From Veillonella sp. DNF00869 (lineage in GTDB: Bacteria > Bacillota > Negativicutes > Veillonellales > Veillonellaceae): a stretch of 64,000 nucleotides of DNA. Numbering within the stretch: the stretch's first letter is position 1; every line of letters begins with the position of its first letter. Below the pieces are notes generated by a model. The model worked only from the letters and a program-made list of their open reading frames with translations. It did no database searches and was not told where the DNA came from. The stretch spans positions 22,675 through 86,674 of the forward strand of contig NZ_KQ960771.1 in assembly GCF_001553345.1 (NCBI RefSeq). The letters run 5' to 3'. Positions 18,165 to 27,595 of the stretch are shown piece by piece. Position numbers and translations under genes: made by a program.

Positions 18165-18697
18165 ATAGCATTGAATTTCATCAGTTAGAGGCTGTATTAT
18201 TTGCAGCAGCTACCCCTTTAACGATAGATACATTAGCAGATATTTTTGAAGTCTATGCACCAGAAGTTGAAAAAGCTATCAAAGGTTACGAAGAAAGGTT
18301 AGTACAGGAACGGCGAGGAATTAGGATTCGTAAAAGTGCATCGGGCATAGAACTAGTGAGCGCCCAAGAATGCAGTGAATTTGTTACTAAAATTCGCCAT
18401 AGAGATGAAAAGCTATCTGGAGCGGCTATGGAAACGTTGGCTGTAATTGCTTTCAAACAGCCTATCACAAAAGGTGAAGTAGAAGAATTTCGTGGTGTGA
18501 ACTGTGAAAAAGTATTAAAACAATTATTGGCCCGTGACATGATTGTAGAGTTAGGACGAAAGGAAACTATCGGACGTCCTGTGATTTACGGAACATCGGA
18601 TAACTTTTTAAGGACTGTAGGTGCCAATTCTATTGAAGAATTGCAACAGTCTATGCCTCTTTCAGCGGGGTTATCCATAGATATAGAAGGAGATTAA
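18161..18697 (+). CDS. scpB: Segregation and condensation protein B
   Basis: A 178-residue dimeric winged-helix partner of ScpA and SMC. Conserved stretches are visible: LEAVLFAAATPLT at the N-terminus, ETLAVIAFKQPITKGEVE and the late GRPVIYGTSDNFL. GTG start overlapping scpA implies coupled translation, keeping subunit ratios fixed. A single base separates it from the pseudouridine synthase gene, an arrangement common in firmicutes. Confidence 0.96.
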   Translation: MNSIEFHQLEAVLFAAATPLTIDTLADIFEVYAPEVEKAIKGYEERLVQERRGIRIRKSASGIELVSAQECSEFVTKIRHRDEKLSGAAMETLAVIAFKQPITKGEVEEFRGVNCEKVLKQLLARDMIVELGRKETIGRPVIYGTSDNFLRTVGANSIEELQQSMPLSAGLSIDIEGD

Positions 18698-18698
18698 T

Positions 18699-19421
18699 AT
18701 GGAACTAGAACGTTTGCAAAAATATATTGCCCGTTGTGGTGTGGCATCACGACGAAAAGCAGAAGAATTGATTACTTCTGGCAAAGTACTTGTGAATGGT
18801 AAATATGTAAAAGAACTGGGTGCAAAGGTAAATCCTACACGGGACCGCGTTAAAGTGGATGGACAACTATTGGAGCCAGAGGCATTGGAATATTATATTT
18901 TTAACAAGCCAAAAGGGGTGATTACATCCATTACAGATCCTGAAGGACGCAAAACTGTTATGGATTATATTAACTCTGTAAAAGTTCGTATTTATCCTGT
19001 AGGCCGATTAGACTACCATACAGAAGGATTATTACTATTGACGAATGATGGAACTATGGCGCAAAATTTAGCCCATCCATCAAAAGGTGTGACGAAAACC
19101 TACGAAGTAAAAGTAAAAGATCGTGTGCTTGATGAACATTTAGAACAGTTAGCAGTAGGTATCAAACTAGAAGACGGTATGACGGCGCCTTGTGAAATTA
19201 CAGACTACGGATTTAATGGAAAAACAGGCCTTACAACGGTAGAGATTACCATCCATGAAGGACGCAATCGTCAAGTGCGACGTATGTTTGAACACTTTGG
19301 GTACTCTATTCATAATTTGAAACGCATCAATTATGCGGGATTGAATTTGAAAGGGTTAAAACGAGGAGCATTCCGTAAATTGACACGAGAAGAAGTGAAG
19401 CAATTACAAGCTATAAAATAA
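18699..19421 (+). CDS. rluB: 23S rRNA pseudouridine synthase, RluB/RsuA family
   Basis: A 240-residue enzyme that isomerises a uridine in rRNA. An N-terminal S4 RNA-binding domain (LQKYIARCGVASRRKAEELI) is followed by the catalytic domain with GRLDYHTEGLLLLTNDG, where the Asp is the catalytic residue, and HEGRNRQVRRM near the end. The scpA-scpB-rluB order is standard in firmicutes and supports the RluB assignment over RsuA or RluE. Confidence 0.92.
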   Translation: MELERLQKYIARCGVASRRKAEELITSGKVLVNGKYVKELGAKVNPTRDRVKVDGQLLEPEALEYYIFNKPKGVITSITDPEGRKTVMDYINSVKVRIYPVGRLDYHTEGLLLLTNDGTMAQNLAHPSKGVTKTYEVKVKDRVLDEHLEQLAVGIKLEDGMTAPCEITDYGFNGKTGLTTVEITIHEGRNRQVRRMFEHFGYSIHNLKRINYAGLNLKGLKRGAFRKLTREEVKQLQAIK

Positions 19422-19429
19422 GGATACAT

Positions 19430-20674
19430 ATGAAAAAAATTATTGTCATCGGTGGCGGCGCTGCAGGTCTTATGGCTGGCGTCCGAGCTACACAATTAGG
19501 TGCCTCTGTGCGTATCATTGAAAAAATGAAGATGGTGGGCCTTAAAATGGGGATTACAGGAAAAGGACGTTGTAATGTGACCAATGCAGCTCCTATAGAA
19601 GATTTTATTAAGCAAACGCCTGGAAATGGTAAATTTCTATATAGTGCGTACCAACAATGGACGAACGAAGATATGATTCATTTGCTCAATAGTTGGGGTG
19701 TCCCTACTAAGGTTGAGCGTGGTGGCCGTGTGTTTCCAGAGTCTGATAAAGCAACGGATGTGCGTAATGCCTTTATAGACACGTATCGTAAATTAGGTGG
19801 ACAACTTCATTTAGAAGAAACTGTTAAGGATTTAATCGTACGAGATGGCGCTATTACAGGTGTGATTACAGATAAAGGAACCTATGAGTGCGATGCAGCT
19901 ATCATCGCAACAGGTGGGATGTCCTATCCATTAACAGGATCTACTGGAGATGGTTATGAATTAGCCTCTTCTGTTGGACATACTATCGTGGAACTAAGGG
20001 CCTCCTTAATTCCTTTAGAAACGAAAGAGCATTGGGTGAAAGACTTGATGGGGCTGAGTCTAAAAAATGTAGAAGTCTCTATTATTGCGAAAAACAAAGT
20101 ACAAACAAAGCAATTTGGAGAAATGCTATTTGCCCATTTTGGTGTGACGGGACCGATTATTTTGTCTGCTTCTCATACAGTGACCAAATTGCTAAAGAAA
20201 CAAGTAGATCCTATCATTATTGAAATCAACTTAAAACCAGCTTTATCTCGAGAAGTACTAGATAAGCGGGTACAACGTGATTTCAGTGAGTCTCAAAATA
20301 AGCAATTAGTGAATGTATTGAAAGGTTTATTGCCATCCAAGTTAATTCCAGTTATATGTCAATTAGCGGAATTGGAAGGAACCAAGGCTATTCATGATAT
20401 TACAAAAGAGGAGCGCTTGCGACTGGTGGATACCATACAACATATGCGACTCACCGTACATAAACCTCGCCCTATAGCAGAGGCTATTGTGACAGCTGGT
20501 GGCATTTCTGTAAAAGAAGTAGATCCCAAAACGATGCAATCTAAATTGGTAGATGGTTTATATATGGCAGGAGAAGTCTTGGATGTGGATGCTTTCACAG
20601 GGGGCTATAATCTGCAAGTTGCTTTTTCCACAGCTTACGTAGCTGCCACTCATGCAGCAGAAGGAGGAGTCTAA
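19430..20674 (+). CDS. FAD-dependent oxidoreductase of the HI0933/BaiN family
   Basis: A 414-residue flavoprotein. An N-terminal FAD-binding GGGAAGLMAG, then GITGKGRCNVTN, which is diagnostic of the HI0933 family, and a C-terminal FTGGYNLQVAFSTAYVAA, are all seen. The physiological substrate of most members is unknown; some have been linked to bile-acid metabolism (BaiN) but that is not implied here. It sits between rluB and cmk in the same run; the frame of cmk begins two bases after its stop. Confidence 0.88.
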   Translation: MKKIIVIGGGAAGLMAGVRATQLGASVRIIEKMKMVGLKMGITGKGRCNVTNAAPIEDFIKQTPGNGKFLYSAYQQWTNEDMIHLLNSWGVPTKVERGGRVFPESDKATDVRNAFIDTYRKLGGQLHLEETVKDLIVRDGAITGVITDKGTYECDAAIIATGGMSYPLTGSTGDGYELASSVGHTIVELRASLIPLETKEHWVKDLMGLSLKNVEVSIIAKNKVQTKQFGEMLFAHFGVTGPIILSASHTVTKLLKKQVDPIIIEINLKPALSREVLDKRVQRDFSESQNKQLVNVLKGLLPSKLIPVICQLAELEGTKAIHDITKEERLRLVDTIQHMRLTVHKPRPIAEAIVTAGGISVKEVDPKTMQSKLVDGLYMAGEVLDVDAFTGGYNLQVAFSTAYVAATHAAEGGV

Positions 20675-20675
20675 T

Positions 20676-21362
20676 ATGAATCGACGAATTTCCGTAGCCA
20701 TTGATGGTCCTGCTGGTGCAGGTAAAAGTAGTATTTCTAAAGTAGTAGCTAAGAAATTAGGATATTTATATATTGATACAGGAGCTATGTATCGTGGCAT
20801 TACATGGGCACTACTGAATGCGGGTATATCTATTGATGATGAAGATGCAGTAGAAGCTGCTTTGTCTAAGATTCAATTAGAACTACGTGTAGAAGAAACG
20901 GGTTTATCTGTATGGGTAAATGGAACAGATGTATCCCAAGATATCCGTACACAATATGTGACAAGTCATGTGTCTCAAGTGGCTGCACAAAAAGCAGTGC
21001 GCACTAAGTTGGTAGAAATGCAACGTCACATGGCATCAGTGGGCGGTGTGATTCTGGACGGTCGGGATATTGGTTCCGTTGTGTTACCTAATGCGGAACT
21101 AAAGGTCTATTTAACAGCATCTGTGGAGACTCGTGGATATCGACGTTGGCTGGAGCTGAAAGATTCTGAGAATATCTCTTTGGAAGAAGTATGTCGTACT
21201 GTAGCAGAGCGAGATGCCATGGATATGAATCGAAAAGAATCTCCTCTTGTATGCGTAGATGATGCAGTGGTTGTAGAAACGGATCATCTTAGTATAGAAG
21301 AGACAGTACAAACTCTTATCGACTTAATTCGCAAAGCAGAATTAGGAGGCCATCATGGATAA
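20676..21362 (+). CDS. cmk: Cytidylate kinase
   Basis: A 228-residue kinase that phosphorylates CMP and dCMP. The P-loop GPAGAGKSS, the YIDTGAMYRGITWA motif, LDGRDIGSVVLP and the C-terminal RDAMDMNRKESPL are all classical. ATG at 20676 is the start, with GAAGGAGGAG just before it inside the previous gene. The end overlaps plsC by 8 bases. In many firmicutes cmk, plsC and ispH-rpsA are adjacent, as here. Confidence 0.96.
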   Translation: MNRRISVAIDGPAGAGKSSISKVVAKKLGYLYIDTGAMYRGITWALLNAGISIDDEDAVEAALSKIQLELRVEETGLSVWVNGTDVSQDIRTQYVTSHVSQVAAQKAVRTKLVEMQRHMASVGGVILDGRDIGSVVLPNAELKVYLTASVETRGYRRWLELKDSENISLEEVCRTVAERDAMDMNRKESPLVCVDDAVVVETDHLSIEETVQTLIDLIRKAELGGHHG

Positions 21363-21960
21363 ATTTTCTGAATGCTTATGGAGATCTGCATTTACCATCG
21401 TTTATGGTTGGTGGTATAGAACAAAGGTCTATGGAAAAGAAAATGTGCCTAAAGAAGGACCGGTTATCATTTCTCCCAATCATAAGAGTAATAATGATCC
21501 CCCTTTATGTGGGTTTGCCTTGCCACGTCATGTGAATTTTATGGCGAAAGAGGAACTATTTAGAAATCCGATTTCTAAATTAGTTTGTACTTGGTTAGGA
21601 GCTTTTCCGGTACGCCGTGGTGGAGTCGATAAATTAGCTATTCGTCATGCTATGAATTTACTAAAAGATAATTTAATGTTAGGTATTTTTCCAGAAGGTA
21701 CACGACAAAAGGGTGACACATTAGGTCGCTTTCACGATGGAGTAGCTTCGATGGCATTGCGCACAGGTGTACCAGTAGTACCGGTGGCCATTGTAGGTAG
21801 CGACAAAATGATTCGTGGAGAAGTAGCTGTTATTATTGGAAAACCGATTCCTGTAGCAAAAGCAAAAGCAACTGTAGAAGCTATTGCAAACGTGAATGAT
21901 GTGGTAAAAACAGCTATTCAAACTATGATTGATGATTATAAAGCAGGTAAGTATAAATAG
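21355..21960 (+). CDS. plsC: 1-acyl-sn-glycerol-3-phosphate acyltransferase
   Basis: A 201-residue membrane-associated acyltransferase that makes phosphatidic acid. The catalytic HX4D motif appears as NHKSNNDPP and the substrate motif as FPEGTR. A third block, VPVVPVAIVGS, is also present. Start follows AGGAGG inside the end of cmk. It works downstream of PlsY, encoded about 4 kb further on. Confidence 0.94.
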   Translation: MDKFSECLWRSAFTIVYGWWYRTKVYGKENVPKEGPVIISPNHKSNNDPPLCGFALPRHVNFMAKEELFRNPISKLVCTWLGAFPVRRGGVDKLAIRHAMNLLKDNLMLGIFPEGTRQKGDTLGRFHDGVASMALRTGVPVVPVAIVGSDKMIRGEVAVIIGKPIPVAKAKATVEAIANVNDVVKTAIQTMIDDYKAGKYK

Positions 21961-21969
21961 GGGAATGCT

Positions 21970-23877
21970 ATGTTTACAATACGATTGGCAGAAAACTGTG
22001 GGTTTTGCTATGGCGTAAAGCGTGCTGTTACGATGGCAGAAAAAGCAGCAGACTCAAAAGATGTAAGTTATACATTGGGGCCTATTATTCATAACCCTCA
22101 AGTAGTAGGTCGGTTAGAGGATAATGGTGTCTATGCTATTAATGAATTGAATGATGTAGAAGAAGGTACTATTATCATTCGCTCCCATGGGGTTGGACCA
22201 GAAGTATATGAAGAGGCAGAAACACGTGGATTACCAGTGATTGATGCTACTTGTCCACATGTACAGAAGGCACAGCGAGATGCAAAATCTGTAGTGGATG
22301 AAGGGTTAACTTTAGTTATTCTCGGAGAGAAGAAACATCCAGAGGTAAAGAGTATTAATCTGTGGGCAGGTAATAAAGGGATTATTGTAGAAACAGAAGA
22401 AGATGCCAAAAATATTCAATTCGTGGAAAAAATTGGGGTTGTAGTACAAACTACCTTTTCACAATTTAAGTTTCAAAGTATAATAAAAATATTAGAACAA
22501 AAATCTAATGATCAAAAGATCTTCAAGACAATTTGTCAGGCTACTGAGGAACGTCAAAACTCTGCTGTAGCTTTGGCGAAAGAAGTGGATCTTATGATCG
22601 TGGTAGGTGGGAAGAACTCTGGCAACACGACTAGATTAGCAGAAGTATGTCGTGATGTAGGATGTACTACATATCACATAGAAACTTCTACTGAAATACA
22701 AATGACGTGGTTGAAGGACGTCACAACAGTAGGAGTCACGGCTGGTGCATCGACACCAGACTGGATAATTAAGGAGGTCATTCAGACGATGGAAAATTTT
22801 GCAGAATTATTTGCAGCATCAGAAGCGCAAGCAGAAGAATTTAAGAAAGGTAATGTGATTGAAGGGGAAGTTGTACAAATCGATGACGAACGTGCATATG
22901 TATCCTTTGGCTACAAAACAGAAGCACAGTTAGAAAGAAAAGAAATGGCATACCCTACACCAGCTTCTGCTAAAGATGTATTAAAGGAAGGCGATAAAAT
23001 CAAAGCTGTTATCCTTAACCACATCAAAGAAGATAGCCCAATCTATCTTTCTATCACTCGTTTGGCTAAAGATGAAGATTGGCAATATGTTATTGAAGCA
23101 CAAGAAAAAGATGAGCCAATCATCTGTAAAGGTGTGGATGCAATTCCTGCAGGTTTAGTCGTAACTGTTAAGTCTTTACGTGGTTTTATTCCACTTTCCC
23201 AAGGTGACATTCACTTCGTGAAATCCCTTGATAACTTAGTAGGTACAGAATTCGAAGCTAAAGTACTTGAAGTTGAAGAAAAGAAAAACCGTTTGGTTCT
23301 TTCCCGTCGTGAAGTACTTGAAGTGGAACGCCAAGCTAAATTAAAAGAAGCGTTAGCAAATGTAGAAGTTGGCGGTACTTACAAAGGTACTGTTCGCAAA
23401 ATCATGCCTTATGGCGCATTCGTTGATATCGGAGGAATCGAAGGTTTACTTCACATTTCCGACATCTCTTGGCAAAAAATTAAACGCGTTGAAGACGTGT
23501 TAGCAGTAGGTCAAGAAATCGACGTTAAATTACAATCCTTTGATGAAGAAAATAGCAAAATCTCTTTATCTTTAAAAGCATTATCCAAAAGCCCATGGGA
23601 CGTTGCAGAAGAAACTATCCATGTAGGTGATGTTGTAACTGGTAAAGTAGTTCGCACAGTACAATACGGTGCATTTGTTGCTATCAATGATGATATCCAA
23701 GGTTTACTTCACATCTCTCAAGTAACTAAACAACGCAATGCAAAAGTAGAAGATTACTTGAGCCGTGGTCAAGAAGTAGAAGTAGAAGTGATTTCTTTCA
23801 ACAAAGATGAAAAGAAATTAGGTTTAAAATTAACTGAGTTAATGGAACCAGTAGCAACTGAAGAAGAAGCTGAATAA
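21970..23877 (+). CDS. ispH: IspH-S1 fusion: HMBPP reductase joined to ribosomal S1-like repeats
   Basis: A 635-residue fusion. Residues about 1-280 are IspH, the iron-sulfur enzyme making isopentenyl and dimethylallyl diphosphate; its three cluster cysteines lie in CGFCYGVKRAV, DATCPHVQKAQ and ICQATEERQ. Residues about 300-630 hold four S1 RNA-binding repeats, two with the clear KIMPYGAFVDIGGIEGLLHISD-type pattern shortened to its core VDIGGIEGLLHIS. Such fusions are known in Clostridia and Negativicutes, where no separate rpsA is usually annotated. Why the two are joined is unclear. A strong terminator follows, ending the scpA-ispH run. Confidence 0.95.
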   Translation: MFTIRLAENCGFCYGVKRAVTMAEKAADSKDVSYTLGPIIHNPQVVGRLEDNGVYAINELNDVEEGTIIIRSHGVGPEVYEEAETRGLPVIDATCPHVQKAQRDAKSVVDEGLTLVILGEKKHPEVKSINLWAGNKGIIVETEEDAKNIQFVEKIGVVVQTTFSQFKFQSIIKILEQKSNDQKIFKTICQATEERQNSAVALAKEVDLMIVVGGKNSGNTTRLAEVCRDVGCTTYHIETSTEIQMTWLKDVTTVGVTAGASTPDWIIKEVIQTMENFAELFAASEAQAEEFKKGNVIEGEVVQIDDERAYVSFGYKTEAQLERKEMAYPTPASAKDVLKEGDKIKAVILNHIKEDSPIYLSITRLAKDEDWQYVIEAQEKDEPIICKGVDAIPAGLVVTVKSLRGFIPLSQGDIHFVKSLDNLVGTEFEAKVLEVEEKKNRLVLSRREVLEVERQAKLKEALANVEVGGTYKGTVRKIMPYGAFVDIGGIEGLLHISDISWQKIKRVEDVLAVGQEIDVKLQSFDEENSKISLSLKALSKSPWDVAEETIHVGDVVTGKVVRTVQYGAFVAINDDIQGLLHISQVTKQRNAKVEDYLSRGQEVEVEVISFNKDEKKLGLKLTELMEPVATEEEAE

Positions 23878-23891
23878 TTTCTAGATAATAG

Positions 23892-23929
23892 AAGAACAGT
23901 AGGTCCAATGGACTTACTGTTCTTTTTTT
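23892..23929 (+). terminator. Intrinsic terminator after ispH-rpsA
   Basis: AGAACAGTAGGTCC pairs with GGACTTACTGTTCT (about 23893-23922) with one wobble and is followed by seven T residues. It is a textbook rho-independent terminator. Confidence 0.9.
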
Positions 23930-23942
23930 GCTTTCGTTTATG

Positions 23943-23951
23943 TGATACAAT
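23943..23951 (+). promoter_or_regulatory. Candidate extended -10 promoter for der
   Basis: TGATACAAT (TGn plus TACAAT) lies about 65 bases before the der start, directly after the terminator of the previous unit. No strong -35 element is seen. Confidence 0.35.
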
Positions 23952-24014
23952 ATAAGTTGATAAACTATGTGTTCTTACTCTTCCTTTGAGGAAGTTGAAA
24001 TATGAGGTGAAAGC

Positions 24015-25349
24015 ATGTCAAAACCATTAGTTGCGGTCGTAGGAAGACCGAATGTAGGAAAGTCTACATTATTTAATGCCATTGTTAATAAACGAATTTC
24101 GATTGTAGAAGATATTCCAGGTGTTACACGTGATAGAATTTATTTTGATGCAGAATGGCTACAACGTGAATTTACTATGATTGACACTGGTGGGATTGAG
24201 TTTATTACTGCAGAAAGTCATGAAATTCCTAAAATGATGCGTTTTCAGGCACAACTAGCGATTGAAGAAGCTGATGTGATTCTCTTTGTTGTAGATGGTA
24301 AGCAAGGGATTACCATTGCTGATGAAGAAGTGGCCAACTTGTTGCGTGCTAGTGGTAAGCCTGTGATTTTAGTAGTTAACAAAATCGATAGTGTAAATCA
24401 AGAGGCTAATATTTATGAGTTCTATAATTTAGGTATTGGTGACCCAATTGGTATTTCTGCTAAAAATTTGATGAATTTAGGTGATTTACTTGATGATGTA
24501 GTGAAACATTTTCCTCCACAAAGTGCTAGTGAGGAAGATGAAGATACAATCCATGTAGCCTTGATTGGGCGTCCTAATGTGGGTAAATCATCTCTAACAA
24601 ATGCCTTATTAGGTCAAGAACGTGTTATTGTTAGTGATGTGGCTGGTACAACACGTGATTCTATCGACACCCATTGGAGTCATGATGGACAGGATTTTGT
24701 ATTAATCGATACAGCAGGTATGCGACGTAAATCTCGTATTGATGCACCTGTAGAAAGATATAGTATTGTTCGTTCTCTTCGTGCTATTGATCGCTCTGAT
24801 ATTGTTGTTTTAGTATTAGATGCTACAGATGGAGTGACTGAACAAGATAAAAAAATTGTTGGCTATGCTCATGAATCTGGAAAAGGCTTAGTGATTGTTG
24901 TCAATAAATGGGATTTGATTGAAAAAGACGATAAAACTACATTGCGATTCACAGAAGATATATATGATGAAATGGGATTTTTACGTTATGCTCCAATCTT
25001 GTTTGCTTCAGCTTTAACGAAACAACGTGTTCATCGCTTAGCAGAATTAATTAAATACGTATCTGAGCAACAACATATGCGTATTTCTACAAGTGTATTG
25101 AACCAATTGTTATCGGATGCGCAAACAGTAAATCCAGTGCCATCTCGTGGTGGCCGTATTCCTAAAATTTATTATATGACACAGGCTAGTGTAAAACCGC
25201 CAACATTTATATTATTTGTGAATGAACCTGAATTGATTCATTTTTCCTATATGCGTTTCTTAGAAAACCGACTTCGAGAATCCTTTGGATTCGAAGGAAC
25301 TCCAATTCGCTTAGTACTTCGTGGTAAGAAGGGATCTGATGAAGAATGA
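24015..25349 (+). CDS. der: Ribosome biogenesis GTPase Der (EngA)
   Basis: A 444-residue protein with two tandem GTPase domains and a C-terminal KH-like domain, needed for 50S subunit assembly. Two P-loops (GRPNVGKSTLFN at the start and GRPNVGKSSLTN near residue 184), two DTGG/DTAG motifs and two NKxD motifs (NKID, NKWD) are present. Length is normal. Four-base overlap with plsY. Confidence 0.97.
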   Translation: MSKPLVAVVGRPNVGKSTLFNAIVNKRISIVEDIPGVTRDRIYFDAEWLQREFTMIDTGGIEFITAESHEIPKMMRFQAQLAIEEADVILFVVDGKQGITIADEEVANLLRASGKPVILVVNKIDSVNQEANIYEFYNLGIGDPIGISAKNLMNLGDLLDDVVKHFPPQSASEEDEDTIHVALIGRPNVGKSSLTNALLGQERVIVSDVAGTTRDSIDTHWSHDGQDFVLIDTAGMRRKSRIDAPVERYSIVRSLRAIDRSDIVVLVLDATDGVTEQDKKIVGYAHESGKGLVIVVNKWDLIEKDDKTTLRFTEDIYDEMGFLRYAPILFASALTKQRVHRLAELIKYVSEQQHMRISTSVLNQLLSDAQTVNPVPSRGGRIPKIYYMTQASVKPPTFILFVNEPELIHFSYMRFLENRLRESFGFEGTPIRLVLRGKKGSDEE

Positions 25350-25945
25350 TAACGGTGGAAATTGTTGTATTAGTTTTACTTGCATACGTAATAGGTTCTA
25401 TTCCTACAGGTTTAATTATTGGAAAGCTATGTTTTCATACAGATGTACGTCAATATGGTAGTAAAAATATTGGTGCTACCAATACGTATCGTGTACTAGG
25501 GATGAAAGCTGCTTTGCCTGTTTTCCTAGGGGATGCTGGAAAGGGTGCCATAGGAGTTCTCTTATTTTTGCCGAATCCAGAATGGATGATTGTAGGTGGC
25601 TTATGTGCTATGATTGGTCATAATTGGTCTATTTTTCTTGGCTTTTCTGGCGGTAGAGGGGTTGCGACAGGATTGGGGGTACTCATTGCATTATCTCCTA
25701 TAGCGGCTATAATTTGCTTTGCTGTATGGGGCATTATTGTCAAGTTTACTTCCTATGTGTCCTTAGGATCTATCGTAGCAGCTACTCTTGTGCCTATTGT
25801 GATGTATTGTTTATCTGAACCTTTACCATACATCATCTTTGGCGCTATAGCGGCATTATTTGTCGTATTCCGTCATAGAGAAAATATTGTACGTCTTTTG
25901 CAAGGAAAAGAATTAGCTGTTAAACGTATTACAAAGGATAAGTAA
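25346..25945 (+). CDS. plsY: Acyl-phosphate:glycerol-3-phosphate acyltransferase
   Basis: A 199-residue polytopic membrane enzyme that starts phospholipid synthesis from acyl phosphate. The three family motifs are visible: GSIPTG near the N-terminus, GSKNIGATNTYRVLG, and GHNWSIFLGFSGGRGVATGLG. It overlaps der and is followed after two bases by gpsA, which supplies its glycerol-3-phosphate. The der-plsY-gpsA trio is a familiar firmicute order. Confidence 0.96.
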   Translation: MITVEIVVLVLLAYVIGSIPTGLIIGKLCFHTDVRQYGSKNIGATNTYRVLGMKAALPVFLGDAGKGAIGVLLFLPNPEWMIVGGLCAMIGHNWSIFLGFSGGRGVATGLGVLIALSPIAAIICFAVWGIIVKFTSYVSLGSIVAATLVPIVMYCLSEPLPYIIFGAIAALFVVFRHRENIVRLLQGKELAVKRITKDK

Positions 25946-25947
25946 TT

Positions 25948-26949
25948 ATGAAAATTGCAGTCATTGGATCAGGTAGCTGGGGCACTGCATTAGCTCTAAA
26001 AGGGCTAGAGGCGGGGCATCAAGTGACGATGTATTGTCGCACGGAAGAAAAAGCAAATTATTTGCGTGAATATCGTATTAACCCTTATTTGCCAGATGTA
26101 GTTTTACCACTTACTTTAGAGTTTCAACATTCTTATAGCAAAGCTTTACAAGATGCAGAAGTGGTATTGATGGTTACTCCATCAACTTATGTGAGGCGTA
26201 CTCTACAAGAATTAAAGCCCTATCTAGGACCTTCTATGATTATAGTAGGTTGCTCTAAAGGATTGGAAAAAGATAGTGAAAAGCGATTATCTCAGGTTAT
26301 TGAAGAAGAGGTACAGGGCTTAGTGAAAGCAACGGCTATTTTATCTGGGCCTAATCATGCAGAAGAAGTAGGCCGTGGTTTGCCGGCTGCCACAGTTGTA
26401 GCAAGTCAAAATGAAGATGCTATATGTAGTTTGCAACGTGCTTTGGGAGGTCCTAGTTTTCGAGTGTATGGGAATACAGATGTAATCGGCGTAGAACTAG
26501 GAGGAGCCACAAAAAATATTATTGCTTTAGCAGCGGGAATTGCACATGGCATGCAATTAGGAGATAATTTGTTAGCAGCCTTATTAACTCGTGGTCTTCA
26601 TGAAATGACAAAGTTTGGTGTTGCCATGGGAGCAAAATCAGAAACCTATGCAGGGCTTTCAGGAATGGGAGATTTAATCGCTACTTGTATGAGTCCCCAT
26701 AGTCGGAATCGGCGAGCTGGACAAAAGTTGGCAAATGGAGAAACTATGGAGGATATCATTAATCGATCCCAAATGGTGGTAGAAGGTTTTTTTGCAGTAC
26801 GTATTATATATGACATAGCTAAAGTAAAAGGGATTGATATGCCTATTACTAATGCTTTGTATGAGGTATTATATCATCAAGTTTCTCCTGCTGAGGTGTT
26901 GATGCAGTTAATGATGCGAGATGTAAAACAAGAAGTTTGTAATAAGTAA
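25948..26949 (+). CDS. gpsA: Glycerol-3-phosphate dehydrogenase, NAD(P)+
   Basis: A 333-residue soluble enzyme reducing dihydroxyacetone phosphate to glycerol-3-phosphate for phospholipids. The Rossmann motif GSGSWGTALA, the LSGPNHAEEV block, the catalytic-region Lys in GGATKNIIALAAG and GLSGMGDLIATC are all conserved. Directly downstream of plsY, whose substrate it makes. Confidence 0.96.
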   Translation: MKIAVIGSGSWGTALALKGLEAGHQVTMYCRTEEKANYLREYRINPYLPDVVLPLTLEFQHSYSKALQDAEVVLMVTPSTYVRRTLQELKPYLGPSMIIVGCSKGLEKDSEKRLSQVIEEEVQGLVKATAILSGPNHAEEVGRGLPAATVVASQNEDAICSLQRALGGPSFRVYGNTDVIGVELGGATKNIIALAAGIAHGMQLGDNLLAALLTRGLHEMTKFGVAMGAKSETYAGLSGMGDLIATCMSPHSRNRRAGQKLANGETMEDIINRSQMVVEGFFAVRIIYDIAKVKGIDMPITNALYEVLYHQVSPAEVLMQLMMRDVKQEVCNK

Positions 26950-26981
26950 CAGATTATGAGGAAGATTTTATAAAAAATCTA

Positions 26982-27010
26982 TTGTACCCCATAGTAAAAT
27001 CATGTAGAAT
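26982..27010 (+). promoter_or_regulatory. Candidate sigma-A promoter for rsmD-coaD
   Basis: TTGTAC (26982-26987) and TAGAAT (27005-27010) with a 17-base spacer lie 24 bases before the rsmD start. Confidence 0.5.
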
Positions 27011-27034
27011 ATACAAGTATAGGTAGTAAATTAT

Positions 27035-27580
27035 ATGAGAATTATTTCAGGAACAGCCAAAGGGCATACTATACAGGCTCCGAAGGGGATGGATACAAGA
27101 CCTACACAAGATCGAGTGCGTGAGAGTATTTGTAATGTTATACAAAGTCGAAGAGGATTTTTTGAAGCTCAGGTGCTAGATTTGTTTTCGGGTACTGGCG
27201 CATTAGCCATAGAGTCCTTAAGTCGAGGTGCTAGTCATGCCATCGCAGTAGATACACGCACTGTTGATTGTATCCAAAGTAATAGCCGACACTGTAAAGT
27301 AGATGATCGATTAGAAATTATGAAATGTACTATGGAATCAGCACTTACACGGTTAAAAGGAAAGCAGTTTCAGTTAATATTTTCAGATCCCCCTTATGAA
27401 AAAGGGTATGTTCAAAAAACTTTGGACTTAGTGGACGAGTTACAATTACTTACCGAAGATGGCTTTTTAATTATAGAACGCCATAAGAATGAAACTCTAG
27501 AATTATTGCCTAAGTGGGTGGTTGTGAAAGCTTTATCCTTTGGGTATACTCGCGTTGACATTCTTTGTCGAGAACCATAG
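27035..27580 (+). CDS. rsmD: 16S rRNA (guanine966-N2)-methyltransferase
   Basis: A 181-residue SAM-dependent methyltransferase. The N-terminus RIISGTAKG, the RPTQDRVRESICN block, the SAM-binding DLFSGTGALAIESLSRGA and the catalytic SDPPYEKG are the family landmarks. It is followed 15 bases on by coaD, the normal pairing. The upstream ribosome site is poor (TAGGTAG), so expression may be low. Confidence 0.95.
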   Translation: MRIISGTAKGHTIQAPKGMDTRPTQDRVRESICNVIQSRRGFFEAQVLDLFSGTGALAIESLSRGASHAIAVDTRTVDCIQSNSRHCKVDDRLEIMKCTMESALTRLKGKQFQLIFSDPPYEKGYVQKTLDLVDELQLLTEDGFLIIERHKNETLELLPKWVVVKALSFGYTRVDILCREP

Positions 27581-27595
27581 AAAGGGGCTTATACT

